DNA of 64,000 nt from Anaerolineales bacterium (GTDB taxonomy: Bacteria; Chloroflexota; Anaerolineae; Anaerolineales; Villigracilaceae), in the NCBI GenBank assembly GCA_030680795.1, contig JAUXUL010000007.1:62001-126000 (forward strand). The letters run 5' to 3'. The notes below the pieces were generated by a model. The model was not told the DNA's origin. It did no database searches and saw only the letters and a list, made by a program, of their open reading frames with translations. Numbering within the stretch: position 1 is the stretch's first letter; each line of letters opens with the position of its first letter. Made by a program: the position numbers and the translations under genes. Positions 1 through 6,813 of the stretch are shown here, piece by piece.

Positions 1-813
1 GGGTCTCCCCTCGACCGTGAACCTGCTTCCGCTGAGCAAGCCTTTCTCTCCGCTGACAACGGATGCGCACATCACCTTGAGCGGATTCCCCATCCACTCA
101 AACCACGCGCCCGGCCAGGGATTCATCGCGCGCACGCGCCGCTCCAACTCAAGCGCAGGACGTGTGAAATTCAGCAAGCCATCTTCCTTCTTTAACATCG
201 GCGCGTAGGTTGCTCCCTCTGTGGGCTGCGGAATCGGGTTCAGTTTGCCGGAGAGATAATCGGGCAGGGTTTCGATCAGAAGATTCGCTCCCAGCGTGGA
301 TAATGCCTGAAGAACGGAACCAGCCGTATCGTCGCGCCGGATGCGGATGGATTTCTTCGCAAGCATGGGACCGGTATCCAATCCCTCATCCATTTTCATG
401 ATGGTTACACCGCTCTCTTCATCGCCTGCAAGAATGGCGGCGTTGATGGGCGCCGCGCCGCGCCAACGCGGCAGTAAAGATGCGTGGACGTTGATACATC
501 CATAACGCGGCAGATCGAGGATATCTTTTTGCAGGATCTGACCGAAAGCCGCCACAACGATGATCTCCGGCTTCCAGGCTTGAAGTTTCTGTATCCCTTC
601 GGTCCCGCGTAATTTTTCCGGTTGGAGGATGGGGAGGTTCAATTCAAGCGCAAGAGTTTTCACAGGCGGAGATTTCAATTCACGCCCGCGCCCTGAGGCG
701 CGATCTGGCTGGGTCACGACACCCACGACTTGATAATTTCGCGCAGCGACCAGCGCAGAAAGGCATGGCTGTGCAAAATCGGGCGACCCCATGAAAACAA
801 CTTTGATGGACAT
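1..813 (-). CDS. fmt: methionyl-tRNA formyltransferase, 3' part cut by window edge
   Basis: Transfers a formyl group from 10-formyl-THF to initiator Met-tRNA in the cytoplasm. The frame is open from the ATG at 811-813 on the minus strand to position 1, giving 271 residues of a family that is usually about 310 long, so only the end of the C-terminal tRNA-binding domain is missing. The N-terminus reads MSIKVVFMGSPDFA. The catalytic triad equivalents Asn108, His110 and Asp146 are present, in NVHASLLPRWRGAAPI and in the MDEGLDTGPML segment. No neighbouring gene is on the same strand here; def or a primosome gene may lie beyond the edge, but that cannot be seen. Confidence 0.96.
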   Translation of the reverse strand, partial: MSIKVVFMGSPDFAQPCLSALVAARNYQVVGVVTQPDRASGRGRELKSPPVKTLALELNLPILQPEKLRGTEGIQKLQAWKPEIIVVAAFGQILQKDILDLPRYGCINVHASLLPRWRGAAPINAAILAGDEESGVTIMKMDEGLDTGPMLAKKSIRIRRDDTAGSVLQALSTLGANLLIETLPDYLSGKLNPIPQPTEGATYAPMLKKEDGLLNFTRPALELERRVRAMNPWPGAWFEWMGNPLKVMCASVVSGEKGLLSGSRFTVEGRP

Positions 814-908
814 GCGATAATTTTACCGCTTGTTGCATAATTCACTAAACTTTCGTTGGGACATTATGAGTGAATATCATCGTTCCGGTTTGGCGCTCGG
901 TAGCATAC

Positions 909-972
909 AGTAGGGGCGACCCTTCATCGTTTATCAGGGAGCATGGTTGTGGCTGGGCGGGTCGCCCCTACT
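909..972. repeat. inverted repeat, GTAGGGGCGACCC family
   Basis: Perfect 14-bp arms AGTAGGGGCGACCC (909-922) and GGGTCGCCCCTACT (959-972) are separated by 36 bp in the fmt/DUF4870 intergenic region. A related palindrome built on GTAGGGGC lies at 6782-6810, so this is a dispersed repeat rather than a site specific to these genes. No T-run follows either arm, so it is not a convincing terminator. Confidence 0.7.
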
Positions 973-1055
973 CAGGGTGAATGGATCGGTTGCATGTTAC
1001 TGGGATTGGTTGTAAAATACTCCAAATCCAACCACCTTATTCGGAGGAATAAATC

Positions 1056-1367
1056 ATGTCTCAAGAATCGATGAATCCCGAAATCAGCAGTGATGACAAG
1101 CTTTGGGCAATGCTCGGTTATCTCATCCCCCTTATCGCTCTCGTTGTTCTTTTCATGGAAGATAAGAAAAACCGCCCCTATGTCAAGTTCAATGCTGTGC
1201 AGTCTCTCGTAGCCACGGTTGTGTTGTCCATTCTCTCAACGGTAACCTGCGGCTTCGGCGCTGTGCTCTTCCTGATCATGCTTTGGTGGGCCTATCAGGC
1301 TTATCAAGGCCAGGATGTCAAGATCCCGATGATCAGCGATTTCATTCGCAAGCAGGGCTGGGCATAA
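1056..1367 (+). CDS. DUF4870 (Tic20-like) small membrane protein
   Basis: A 103-residue protein of the DUF4870 family, whose function is unknown. The start is set by a good Shine-Dalgarno (CGGAGGAA) before the ATG. After a short polar N-terminus (DDKLWAMLGYLIPLIALVVLF) it has a first membrane helix, then the family-typical cytoplasmic loop EDKKNRPYVKFNAVQSL, then two closely spaced helices. The C-terminus YQGQDVKIPMISDFIRKQ is also typical. A second, longer family member follows at 1460, separated by a strong terminator, so the two are paralogues with separate transcripts. The role is probably in the envelope, but nothing in the sequence specifies it. Confidence 0.88.
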   Translation: MSQESMNPEISSDDKLWAMLGYLIPLIALVVLFMEDKKNRPYVKFNAVQSLVATVVLSILSTVTCGFGAVLFLIMLWWAYQAYQGQDVKIPMISDFIRKQGWA

Positions 1368-1381
1368 CTTTTCCCGCTCAC

Positions 1382-1416
1382 AAAAAAGACTCGCGGCGAA
1401 CCGCGAGTCTTTTTTG
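1382..1416 (+). terminator. Rho-independent terminator after first DUF4870 gene
   Basis: A 15-bp perfect stem AAAAAAGACTCGCGG / CCGCGAGTCTTTTTT closes on the tetraloop CGAA. The downstream arm ends in a run of six T. It lies 15 bp after the stop codon at 1367 and separates the two DUF4870 genes. Confidence 0.93.
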
Positions 1417-1459
1417 TTTATTATGATAGACTCGCCTCATTCCACAAAAGGAGCATCTG

Positions 1460-1894
1460 ATGAACGAACAAATGCCACAAAATCCAGCCATGTCCCTCAC
1501 TCCTGAAGAAGAACGACAATGGGCGATGGTCGCTCATTTGGGCGTGCTGGTGAATTTAGTCTCAGGTTTTTTGGGGCCGGCCGTGCCTTTGGGAATTTAT
1601 ATGATCTACAAAGACCGCTCGCGCTATGTTGCTTATCAATCCTTGCAAGCCTTGATCTTCCAACTGATCTGGTGGGTCGGCGGCGGCATCCTGGCGGGAA
1701 TTGCATGGGCGATCACCGGCGTATTGAGCGCGGTGTTCGTTGGCTTGTTATGCATTCCCTTTGCCTGCATTATCAGCGCCATGCCCTTGGCGGCCTTGGG
1801 CTTTGGAATTTATGGCGGCATTCAAACCAGCCAGGGACAGGATTTCAAATACTGGCTGGTCGGTGATTGGGTACGAAGCACGTTAACTGGCTAA
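1460..1894 (+). CDS. DUF4870 family membrane protein, longer paralogue
   Basis: A 144-residue DUF4870 protein of unknown function. The start is supported by AAAGGAG seven bases upstream of the ATG. The N-terminal motif EERQWAMVAHLGVLVNLVSGFLGPAVPLGIYMIYKDRSRYVAYQSLQALIFQL is the family signature: hydrophobic helix, charged loop, then an amphipathic QSLQAL segment. It continues into two long hydrophobic stretches and the C-terminal GQDFKYWLVGDWVR. It is more hydrophobic and about 40 residues longer than the paralogue at 1056. Just after the stop, another frame stays open for about 30 codons to TAA at 1977-1979 and looks like the tail of a lost gene. Confidence 0.87.
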   Translation: MNEQMPQNPAMSLTPEEERQWAMVAHLGVLVNLVSGFLGPAVPLGIYMIYKDRSRYVAYQSLQALIFQLIWWVGGGILAGIAWAITGVLSAVFVGLLCIPFACIISAMPLAALGFGIYGGIQTSQGQDFKYWLVGDWVRSTLTG

Positions 1895-2169
1895 CTTCCC
1901 CACCGAAATCAGCGAAGTAGAACGCACCTTCCGCCTTGACCGTATTATTGAGGTGGCTATGGAAGTTCAAAAGGAATAAAAGAAAAACAGGGCAAGCCGT
2001 GAAGCCTGCCCCGCTCTGAATAAGGGAAAATTTTGTTTTATAATGAATTCACTTGCTTGCGGGGAACAACGGTTGTTGTTTATGCCTTTGGGCAATTTGA
2101 TTTGCATAATTACTGTTATCGAAAACTGTACCATTTAATAACGTTAAGAAAATAATGAGACGATAACTA

Positions 2170-3054
2170 ATGCTAAAAATAATAAACCTTGATCATTGGG
2201 ATGAATTCGAACACGCTGTTAACCAGGCAATAATTGAAGAGATAGCCTATGATTCGCCTAGACATACTATTTTTAGAGGACAACCCGATGCAGAATGGCA
2301 CCTAAGAACTACATTGGAAAGAATGATTGGGGAAAATATGTCGGCCGAAACATATTTTAGATTAATTGAGGGAATTCAAATCAAAATTGAAACTTTCGCA
2401 AATCAAAGGTGGAAATTACCTGGTTATGAAGATTTCCAAAAAAACATCAAAGACCATTATAAAATGGACGAGCAAACCTTTTTTTACATGACATACTTGA
2501 GACACTTTGGGTTTCCATCTCCATTGCTTGATTGGACAAGATCACCTTTTATAGCGGCATATTTTGCTTTTAGAGACGTATCAAACTCTGCAGAAAAAAT
2601 AGCAATATATATGTGCTCAATAAGCTCTTCTGATGGGTTTGGGATACATGTTCCTGATTACCCTTATATTTCCACAATATTCAAATCACCTAGAAATAAC
2701 AAAAGACACGAACTTCAACAAGGCATTTATACAATTTGCCTTAGAGAGGAAAACGAAAGAATTTATTTTTCTGATCATGAAGATGGAGGTGTAAATGAAG
2801 AACTACGTGTCCCCTTTGTTACAAAATTTATCCTTCCTGCAAGTGAACGTGTAAATTCACTTCGTGCTCTGCAGACTTACAATATAAACCCTTATTCTTT
2901 GTTTGGAACTGAGGAAAGCCTCTTGGAAAGTTTGTTCTTAGAAAGATATAAATTAGCATTATTAAATAAAATGGTTATTGAAGATCGTGCTCGTGAATAT
3001 CCAGGTCATGATGTATATAATATTGATGTTAATGATGTAAACAATATATGGTAA
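2170..3054 (+). CDS. FRG-domain protein
   Basis: A 294-residue FRG-domain protein, named for its Phe-Arg-Gly motif. Residues 35-38 are FRGQ, within HTIFRGQPDAEWHLRTTLER, and residues 109-126 (YLRHFGFPSPLLDWTRSP) are the second conserved block, normally H-G-x-P-T-x-LLDWT. FRG proteins are often found in phage, plasmid and defence contexts and their activity is unproven. The gene is strikingly AT-rich compared with the DUF4870 genes upstream, the ribosome binding site is weak, and a tRNA T-arm-like sequence lies 120 bp downstream. Recent horizontal transfer is likely. No operon partner is visible; it stands alone between intergenic repeats. Confidence 0.85.
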   Translation: MLKIINLDHWDEFEHAVNQAIIEEIAYDSPRHTIFRGQPDAEWHLRTTLERMIGENMSAETYFRLIEGIQIKIETFANQRWKLPGYEDFQKNIKDHYKMDEQTFFYMTYLRHFGFPSPLLDWTRSPFIAAYFAFRDVSNSAEKIAIYMCSISSSDGFGIHVPDYPYISTIFKSPRNNKRHELQQGIYTICLREENERIYFSDHEDGGVNEELRVPFVTKFILPASERVNSLRALQTYNINPYSLFGTEESLLESLFLERYKLALLNKMVIEDRAREYPGHDVYNIDVNDVNNIW

Positions 3055-3159
3055 CTGTGTGCAACAAACACATTCAGAATGTAGCCCAACAGGAAAGAAA
3101 CCTAAATACGCTTGGTCATTAGTCTGGGTGCGAAAATTGTATGTCAATAGGAATTGAAC

Positions 3160-3200
3160 TGAACCCCGCTAGGTTCTAGGTTCAAATCCTAGGCAAGGAG
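3160..3200 (+). other. possible tRNA 3'-end remnant (T-arm)
   Basis: CTAGG-TTCAAAT-CCTAG (3176-3192) forms a perfect 5-bp stem with a seven-base TTCAAAT loop, exactly the geometry of a tRNA T-arm, and is followed by GCAAGGAG in the place of an acceptor strand. No matching acceptor 5' strand (TCCTTGC) or D-arm is visible upstream, so this is at most a remnant or an attachment-site half. Confidence 0.35.
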
Positions 3201-3302
3201 TCAAGCCTGTCCCGTTCAGGGTACCATGCGATCTGTTTTTTTAGTTAACCATTTTTCTTTTTCAATATCTGTGCCAGCGCCCTCTTGAATGCTTCATACG
3301 GC

Positions 3303-3398
3303 AAACCCTAAAGGTCTTTTTATTTGCCAGAATTTGCTGTTAAGAGTGAAAGTCTGCATTACAAGATACTTCCATTTACAGAAAGACCTTTAGGGTTT
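3303..3398. repeat. 17-bp inverted repeat, CCCTAAAGGT family
   Basis: Perfect arms AAACCCTAAAGGTCTTT (3303-3319) and AAAGACCTTTAGGGTTT (3382-3398) enclose 62 bp with no ORF. The CCTAAAGGT core recurs in the hairpin at 3432-3462 next to it, so at least two related palindromes cluster downstream of brnA. Confidence 0.8.
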
Positions 3399-3431
3399 CT
3401 GGCACGGCGGTTGGTTCGGTAGAGAATCAAA

Positions 3432-3462
3432 AGCCCCTAAAGGTTGGGAAACCTTTAGGGGC
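3432..3462 (-). terminator. terminator of brnT-brnA (minus strand)
   Basis: A 14-bp perfect stem AGCCCCTAAAGGTT / AACCTTTAGGGGCT closes on three bases. Read on the minus strand it ends in TTTTG and starts 18 bp after the brnA stop, so it fits a Rho-independent terminator for that operon. Its core is related to the repeat at 3303-3398. Confidence 0.7.
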
Positions 3463-3480
3463 TCTATCGTAACGATAAAC

Positions 3481-3720
3481 CTACCTGGTTGCCTGCAAAC
3501 GCTCCGCCAGCCAGACCTTGATGATGGATTGGCGCGTCACGCCCAGCCGTTTGGCTTCGCGGTCAAGGGCATCCACCATCCAGACGGGCACATCCATGTT
3601 AATGCGCTTTTGCTCCTCGGCGGGGCGGCGCGCTTTGGAAAGGTCAAGATGTCCAACGATGTTTTCGCCATCATCGAATTTTTTATCGAAATTAGAGGCT
3701 TTCGTTTTCATACAATTCAA
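3481..3720 (-). CDS. brnA: BrnA-like antitoxin (ribbon-helix-helix)
   Basis: A 79-residue antitoxin predicted to neutralise the BrnT-like toxin encoded just upstream and to repress the shared promoter. The C-terminal half, RINMDVPVWMVDALDREAKRLGVTRQSIIKVWLAERL (residues 40-76), is a ribbon-helix-helix DNA-binding fold; the N-terminal half would contact the toxin. The first ATG is used here; the internal Met at 3711 is an alternative. The 5' end overlaps the toxin's 3' end, the usual toxin-first order of brnTA. A palindromic terminator follows. Confidence 0.82.
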   Translation of the reverse strand: MNCMKTKASNFDKKFDDGENIVGHLDLSKARRPAEEQKRINMDVPVWMVDALDREAKRLGVTRQSIIKVWLAERLQATR

Positions 3721-3961
3721 TCTCCTCGTCTCTTGAACGCCGCACCGATATGATCCGAATGTTTTCGCCGCGATAGGTAATCACTGCCGACCAATGCTTG
3801 CCTGCAATCGTTCCGATCACCAGAAAACGCGGCTCGTCCAATTTCTTCGCAGGGACTTCAAGATAAAGTTCGTCGTCCCATAAACGCTGGGCTTCATCAA
3901 AATCAATCCCGTGCTTGGCGCGGTTCAAGACGCTTTTGTGCAAGTCATATTCAAAAGGCAT
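3692..3961 (-). CDS. brnT: BrnT-family toxin (predicted RNase)
   Basis: BrnT toxins are small RelE-fold ribonucleases. This 89-residue protein starts at MPFEYDLHKSVLNRAKHGIDFDEAQRLW and carries the family blocks KHGIDFDEA (near residues 17-25), EPRFLVIGTIAGKHWSAVITYRGENIRIISVRRS and a C-terminal DEEIELYE helix. A longer frame extends upstream to 4084, but it crosses the 3995-4052 inverted repeat and has no family similarity, so the internal ATG is preferred. The stop overlaps the brnA start. No key BrnT block appears to be missing, so the toxin is probably intact. Confidence 0.85.
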   Translation of the reverse strand: MPFEYDLHKSVLNRAKHGIDFDEAQRLWDDELYLEVPAKKLDEPRFLVIGTIAGKHWSAVITYRGENIRIISVRRSRDEEIELYENESL

Positions 3962-3994
3962 GAAATAAATTATACCAACAAAAACATTATGCAA

Positions 3995-4052
3995 AACGTC
4001 CCGAAGGTTTTCTTGAAAAACCTTGTTGAGCCGTTCAAACCTTCGGGACGTT
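3995..4052. repeat. 16-bp inverted repeat, CGTCCCG(A/C)AGGTTT family
   Basis: Perfect arms AACGTCCCGAAGGTTT (3995-4010) and AAACCTTCGGGACGTT (4037-4052) are spaced by 26 bp, 34 bp upstream of brnT. A near-identical arrangement lies at 12464-12521 beside tRNA-Glu. It is a dispersed element rather than a brnTA operator. Confidence 0.85.
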
Positions 4053-4077
4053 GAGTAAAATAACCGAGAAACTATAT

Positions 4078-4398
4078 ATGGCAAACCTACATAACCTGCT
4101 CAACGACATTCCATTTGGAGACCTGCCGCCCGCCTGGACGACCTTCGACCTTGCTTCCTTCTCGCGCGCCAAATCCCTGTGGGATTATCAACAGTCCGCT
4201 TTGCAAAATGCGCTTAAGACTTTGTGGAAATATTACAAAGATGATGTCGTTGCGAGGGGCGATAGCCCCGAAGCAACCTCATCGCAACAGTGGATTGCTC
4301 ACCTGCATGATTTGCTAAGCAAATCACGTGCGGCGCAAGTGTTGTCGCAAAGGCAAGAGCGCAGCTCGCAACGACATTGGCTAATCATAATAATATGA
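4078..4398 (+). pseudogene. N-terminal remnant of a DEAD/DEAH-type helicase
   Basis: The first 57 or so codons (MANLHNLLNDIPFGDL, then SLWDYQQSALQNALKTLWKYY) resemble the extreme N-terminus of large DEAD/DEAH helicases of restriction type, where a W-x-YQ motif precedes the first helicase block. At codon 56 the frame runs into a repeat element (4244-4377) and soon stops; no Walker A or later motif is present. The gene has therefore lost almost everything downstream. The remaining open frame is largely translated repeat and is unlikely to make a working protein. It lies head to head with brnT and ends against the stop of the DUF4173 gene. Confidence 0.55.
4244..4377. repeat. MITE-like element with 13-bp terminal inverted repeats
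   Basis: ATGTCGTTGCGAG (4244-4256) and CTCGCAACGACAT (4365-4377) are perfect inverted ends of a 134-bp element with internal small palindromes (GGGGCGATAGCCCC). It interrupts the helicase remnant. The ends resemble those of the element inside the methylase gene at 40843-40911 (GTCATTGCGAGG...). Confidence 0.75.
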
Positions 4399-5976
4399 CG
4401 AGCAGGAGAATTCATCGCCAGAGGGTGTTGTAACCATGGCGGGGTAATTTGTGTCGTTAATTTTGAATCCTTTGAGGTCGTTTCTTATATAAACCAGCGC
4501 CTTATCCGCGTTGATGCGCGCAAAGTGAAAAGACTGCCACGTCAATTTTCGGTCAGTGAGTCCGCGCTCGTAGTTGAAACATGCCAAAGACGCACCAACT
4601 TTCTCCCGCACGGAATCAGGCAGGGACGGAGTCTGATACGCTGAAACGAGTGCGGAAACTGCGTCGTCGGAGAGATCCAAAAAGTATTGTGCATCCAAAT
4701 CCACGCTATCAATTGCCTGGGCATTAATCTCGCGTTGAATATTTTGATTCACGATAAATGCATCCACATTGAGAATGGGCAGTGAAATTGCAAAGCCAAA
4801 CGAAGCGACCAAGGCCGCGAACATAAAGACGCGTTCTTTACGAAGGATTTCGAGCGCAATGGTCACGATGAGAAGCAGACCGATCCAGATCAGGAAGACG
4901 TGCGAGTACGTGCGCAAACGCGAGAAACCATAGGCCGCTTCATACAGCGTGAGACGCTGATAGGCAGAGACAAGCATGATCAGCAGCAGGGTAACGAGGG
5001 TCACGCCCAAGCCTGAAAAGATTTTGCGTTGAGTTTCAGTCTCGCGTTTTGTGATGGCGGTCAGCGTTAGAAGCATTAGCAATGCAAAGAAGGCCACAGC
5101 AACCAGTTCGCCGAAGCCGCGGCGCGCATACTCGGCGTAGGTATATCCGTCAATGTGAATGTTGGTTTGTCCGCCAAAGAAATATTGGAATTGGATCACC
5201 ACAAATGAGGCGAAAAGCGCAACCACACTTCCGAGCACAATTGTGGATTCTATATAACCAAGAAATGGAGGGATTGATGGTTTATCTTCAGTCGCAAGCT
5301 TTTCATCTTTTGATTCTGTGGAGGCATGGAGCACAACCCCCGCAAGCGCATATCCGATAACAACGATATAGACAAAACGAAAGATCAACTCAGGCAGGTT
5401 TTCAAGGTTGAACCATTTGATCAAATCTTCCAATCGCTGGCCGAAGATCACATCCGCCGAAGCCAGCAGGGATGCAAAGATGGCAATGACAGGTAACGCA
5501 ATCACAATGCCGCGCACCACCGGCCAGATGTTCCGCCTGGATGGTTGAATGCCCGCCTCTGTTTGTCCCTTACGAACATCGTTCATAAAAGTAATTGGCC
5601 GCGTGAGCATACTGCCAACGAGTTGTAGAGACTTGGTTACATAATCAGCGAGGGTGTACGAATACCAACGCCCGCCAAGATATGTGAAGGCAAGCAATGT
5701 CATCGCAAGAAGTGTGAATGTGTAGGCAAGGAAGGCCGTCATCGGCTCGGCGCGGATAAATGTGACAGCAGCGAAAATGCCAAATAACGGGAGCAGGCTC
5801 AGGCTGGCGCGATGCGGGCGAAGCCCAGCGCTCAATAAAAGATAGAAGGCCGCGATCAGGCAAGCCATCGCAAAAATAGCAAAGTTGACGCCGGGGGACT
5901 GTTTCCAAAATAGGAAATCGAACAGCCAGCCAAGGGCAAACACGAGGATCCAGAGTTTGTTCGGATTGGTTTTCAT
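4381..5976 (-). CDS. DUF4173 multi-spanning membrane protein
   Basis: A 531-residue integral membrane protein of the DUF4173 family, function unknown. The start at 5976 is chosen because CAGGAGAAAACC precedes the ATG of MKTNPNKLWILVFALGW; the longer frame to 6036 has no such signal. About ten hydrophobic helices fill residues 8-400 (for example WPVVRGIVIALPVIAIFASLLASADVIFG, a typical family segment, and the FGELVAVAFFALLMLLTLTAI helix). The C-terminal 130 residues are soluble (DLDAQYFLDLSDDAVSAL..., LTWQSFHFARINADKAL), as in relatives with an extracytoplasmic tail. It is monocistronic and faces the promoter/short-ORF region at 6.1 kb. Confidence 0.85.
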   Translation of the reverse strand: MKTNPNKLWILVFALGWLFDFLFWKQSPGVNFAIFAMACLIAAFYLLLSAGLRPHRASLSLLPLFGIFAAVTFIRAEPMTAFLAYTFTLLAMTLLAFTYLGGRWYSYTLADYVTKSLQLVGSMLTRPITFMNDVRKGQTEAGIQPSRRNIWPVVRGIVIALPVIAIFASLLASADVIFGQRLEDLIKWFNLENLPELIFRFVYIVVIGYALAGVVLHASTESKDEKLATEDKPSIPPFLGYIESTIVLGSVVALFASFVVIQFQYFFGGQTNIHIDGYTYAEYARRGFGELVAVAFFALLMLLTLTAITKRETETQRKIFSGLGVTLVTLLLIMLVSAYQRLTLYEAAYGFSRLRTYSHVFLIWIGLLLIVTIALEILRKERVFMFAALVASFGFAISLPILNVDAFIVNQNIQREINAQAIDSVDLDAQYFLDLSDDAVSALVSAYQTPSLPDSVREKVGASLACFNYERGLTDRKLTWQSFHFARINADKALVYIRNDLKGFKINDTNYPAMVTTPSGDEFSCSSYYYD

Positions 5977-6104
5977 GGTTTTCTCCTGATTGAATTTCAG
6001 AAAGGATACCCGCGGTAGTCTGGCGAAGTCTCTCAAAAGGTATCATAATTTTTCAGAAAGCGGGAAACCAAAATTACAGGTTTGTGAGAATCAGAATTGG
6101 GCTA

Positions 6105-6133
6105 TTGACATCCAATTTATTTTGTGACATACT
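6105..6133 (+). promoter_or_regulatory. strong sigma70-type promoter
   Basis: TTGACA (6105-6110), a 17-bp spacer, then CATACT (6128-6133), one step from the consensus TATAAT. It points rightward to the short ORF at 6200 and to no longer gene. Confidence 0.65.
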
Positions 6134-6199
6134 TTCGCTACTGTTCGGGGGCAAACAATCTAACCGCCATTTTATGAAATGGAGGAGGTGATGTCACTT

Positions 6200-6250
6200 A
6201 TGAAAAGTAGCAATAAACCCAGCGCTGTGGCATCCCTCTCCGTGATCTAA
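6200..6250 (+). CDS. candidate 16-residue small protein or leader peptide
   Basis: The ORF MKSSNKPSAVASLSVI is preceded by an unusually strong Shine-Dalgarno (GGAGGAGGTGATG, 6181-6193) seven bases from the ATG and by the promoter at 6105-6133. After the stop there is a stem TGCCATCC-GTAA-GGGTGGCA (6279-6298 approximately) with a GNRA loop. All genes downstream are on the other strand, so it is not the leader of a visible gene. It could be a stand-alone small protein, a dual-function sRNA, or the relic of an attenuated operon. Function unknown. Confidence 0.4.
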   Translation: MKSSNKPSAVASLSVI

Positions 6251-6317
6251 CGAAGAATTGCCACAGCGCGCCACGATTGCCATCCGTAAGGGTGGCAGTC
6301 TGGTTTAATGGACATTT

Positions 6318-6412
6318 AGTGTCACCCTGAGCGTAGCGAAGGGTCTCTACGCCAATATCAGAGATGCTACGCCGCACTCGCCATTTGAGGCTCGCGGCTC
6401 AGCATGACGAAC
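6318..6412. repeat. dispersed palindromic repeat (GTCACCCTGAG type)
   Basis: The ends GTCACCCTGAG and CTCAGCATGAC (6318-6328, approximately 6397-6407) are inverted with two mismatches and enclose CGTAGCGAAGGGTCT, a widespread intergenic repeat motif. It lies between the short ORF and the rhodanese gene's 3' end. Confidence 0.6.
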
Positions 6413-6421
6413 AAAAGTATC

Positions 6422-6778
6422 TTAATAAAATCCAACCGAAGGATCTACCTTACGCGCGTACGCGTCAATTCCTCCGCTGACGTTAAACACATTTTTATAT
6501 CCCTGCTGGGCAAGCCAACCCGTCACTTGCATACTGCGATTTCCGTGATGACAGATGACATACACAGGGATTTCCTGAGACTGGACGGACTCAGACAACT
6601 CTTTGACTCCCTCCTGCGCCAGGCGGCTCATCGGCGTGACCTCGAGCCTGCTGTCTGTTATTTTGGAACGCTCCAACTCTGACAATTCGCGCACGTCGAG
6701 CAGGATAAATTTTTCATCCGAATTAAGTTTTTCACCAAGTTCGGTGACGGCGATTTCGGGGAACATAATTTTTTCCAT
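6422..6778 (-). CDS. rhodanese-like domain protein
   Basis: A single-domain rhodanese of 118 residues, predicted to carry sulfur as a cysteine persulfide. The active-site loop is CHHGNRS with catalytic Cys76, followed by MQVTGWLAQQGYKNVFNVSGGIDAYA, the conserved C-terminal helix and G-G motif. The N-terminal FILLDVRE (24-31) is the conserved CH2-A block. The loop composition (HHGNRS) matches GlpE/PspE-like single-domain members. It sits 36 bp downstream of glgP on the same strand, separated by a perfect GC-rich palindrome (6782-6810), so co-transcription with glgP is doubtful. A physiological sulfur donor cannot be told from sequence. Confidence 0.92.
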   Translation of the reverse strand: MEKIMFPEIAVTELGEKLNSDEKFILLDVRELSELERSKITDSRLEVTPMSRLAQEGVKELSESVQSQEIPVYVICHHGNRSMQVTGWLAQQGYKNVFNVSGGIDAYARKVDPSVGFY

Positions 6779-6781
6779 TCA

Positions 6782-6810
6782 TGTAGGGGCGGGGTAACCC
6801 CGCCCCTACA
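6782..6810. repeat. GC-rich palindrome between glgP and rhodanese gene
   Basis: TGTAGGGGCGGGG and CCCCGCCCCTACA are inverted around TAA. It shares the GTAGGGGC core with the repeat at 909-972. It could act as a transcription barrier, but there is no T-run on the minus strand. Confidence 0.7.
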
Positions 6811-6813
6811 ACG

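Noticed and set aside
1896-1979. 30-codon frame after the second DUF4870 gene (ISEVERTFRLDRIIEVAMEV)
   Set aside because: Protein-like, but no start codon or ribosome site of its own; probably a gene stump, too short to annotate.
1990-2011. GGGCAAGC/GCCTGCCC hairpin as terminator
   Set aside because: The stem has a mismatch and no T-run follows directly.
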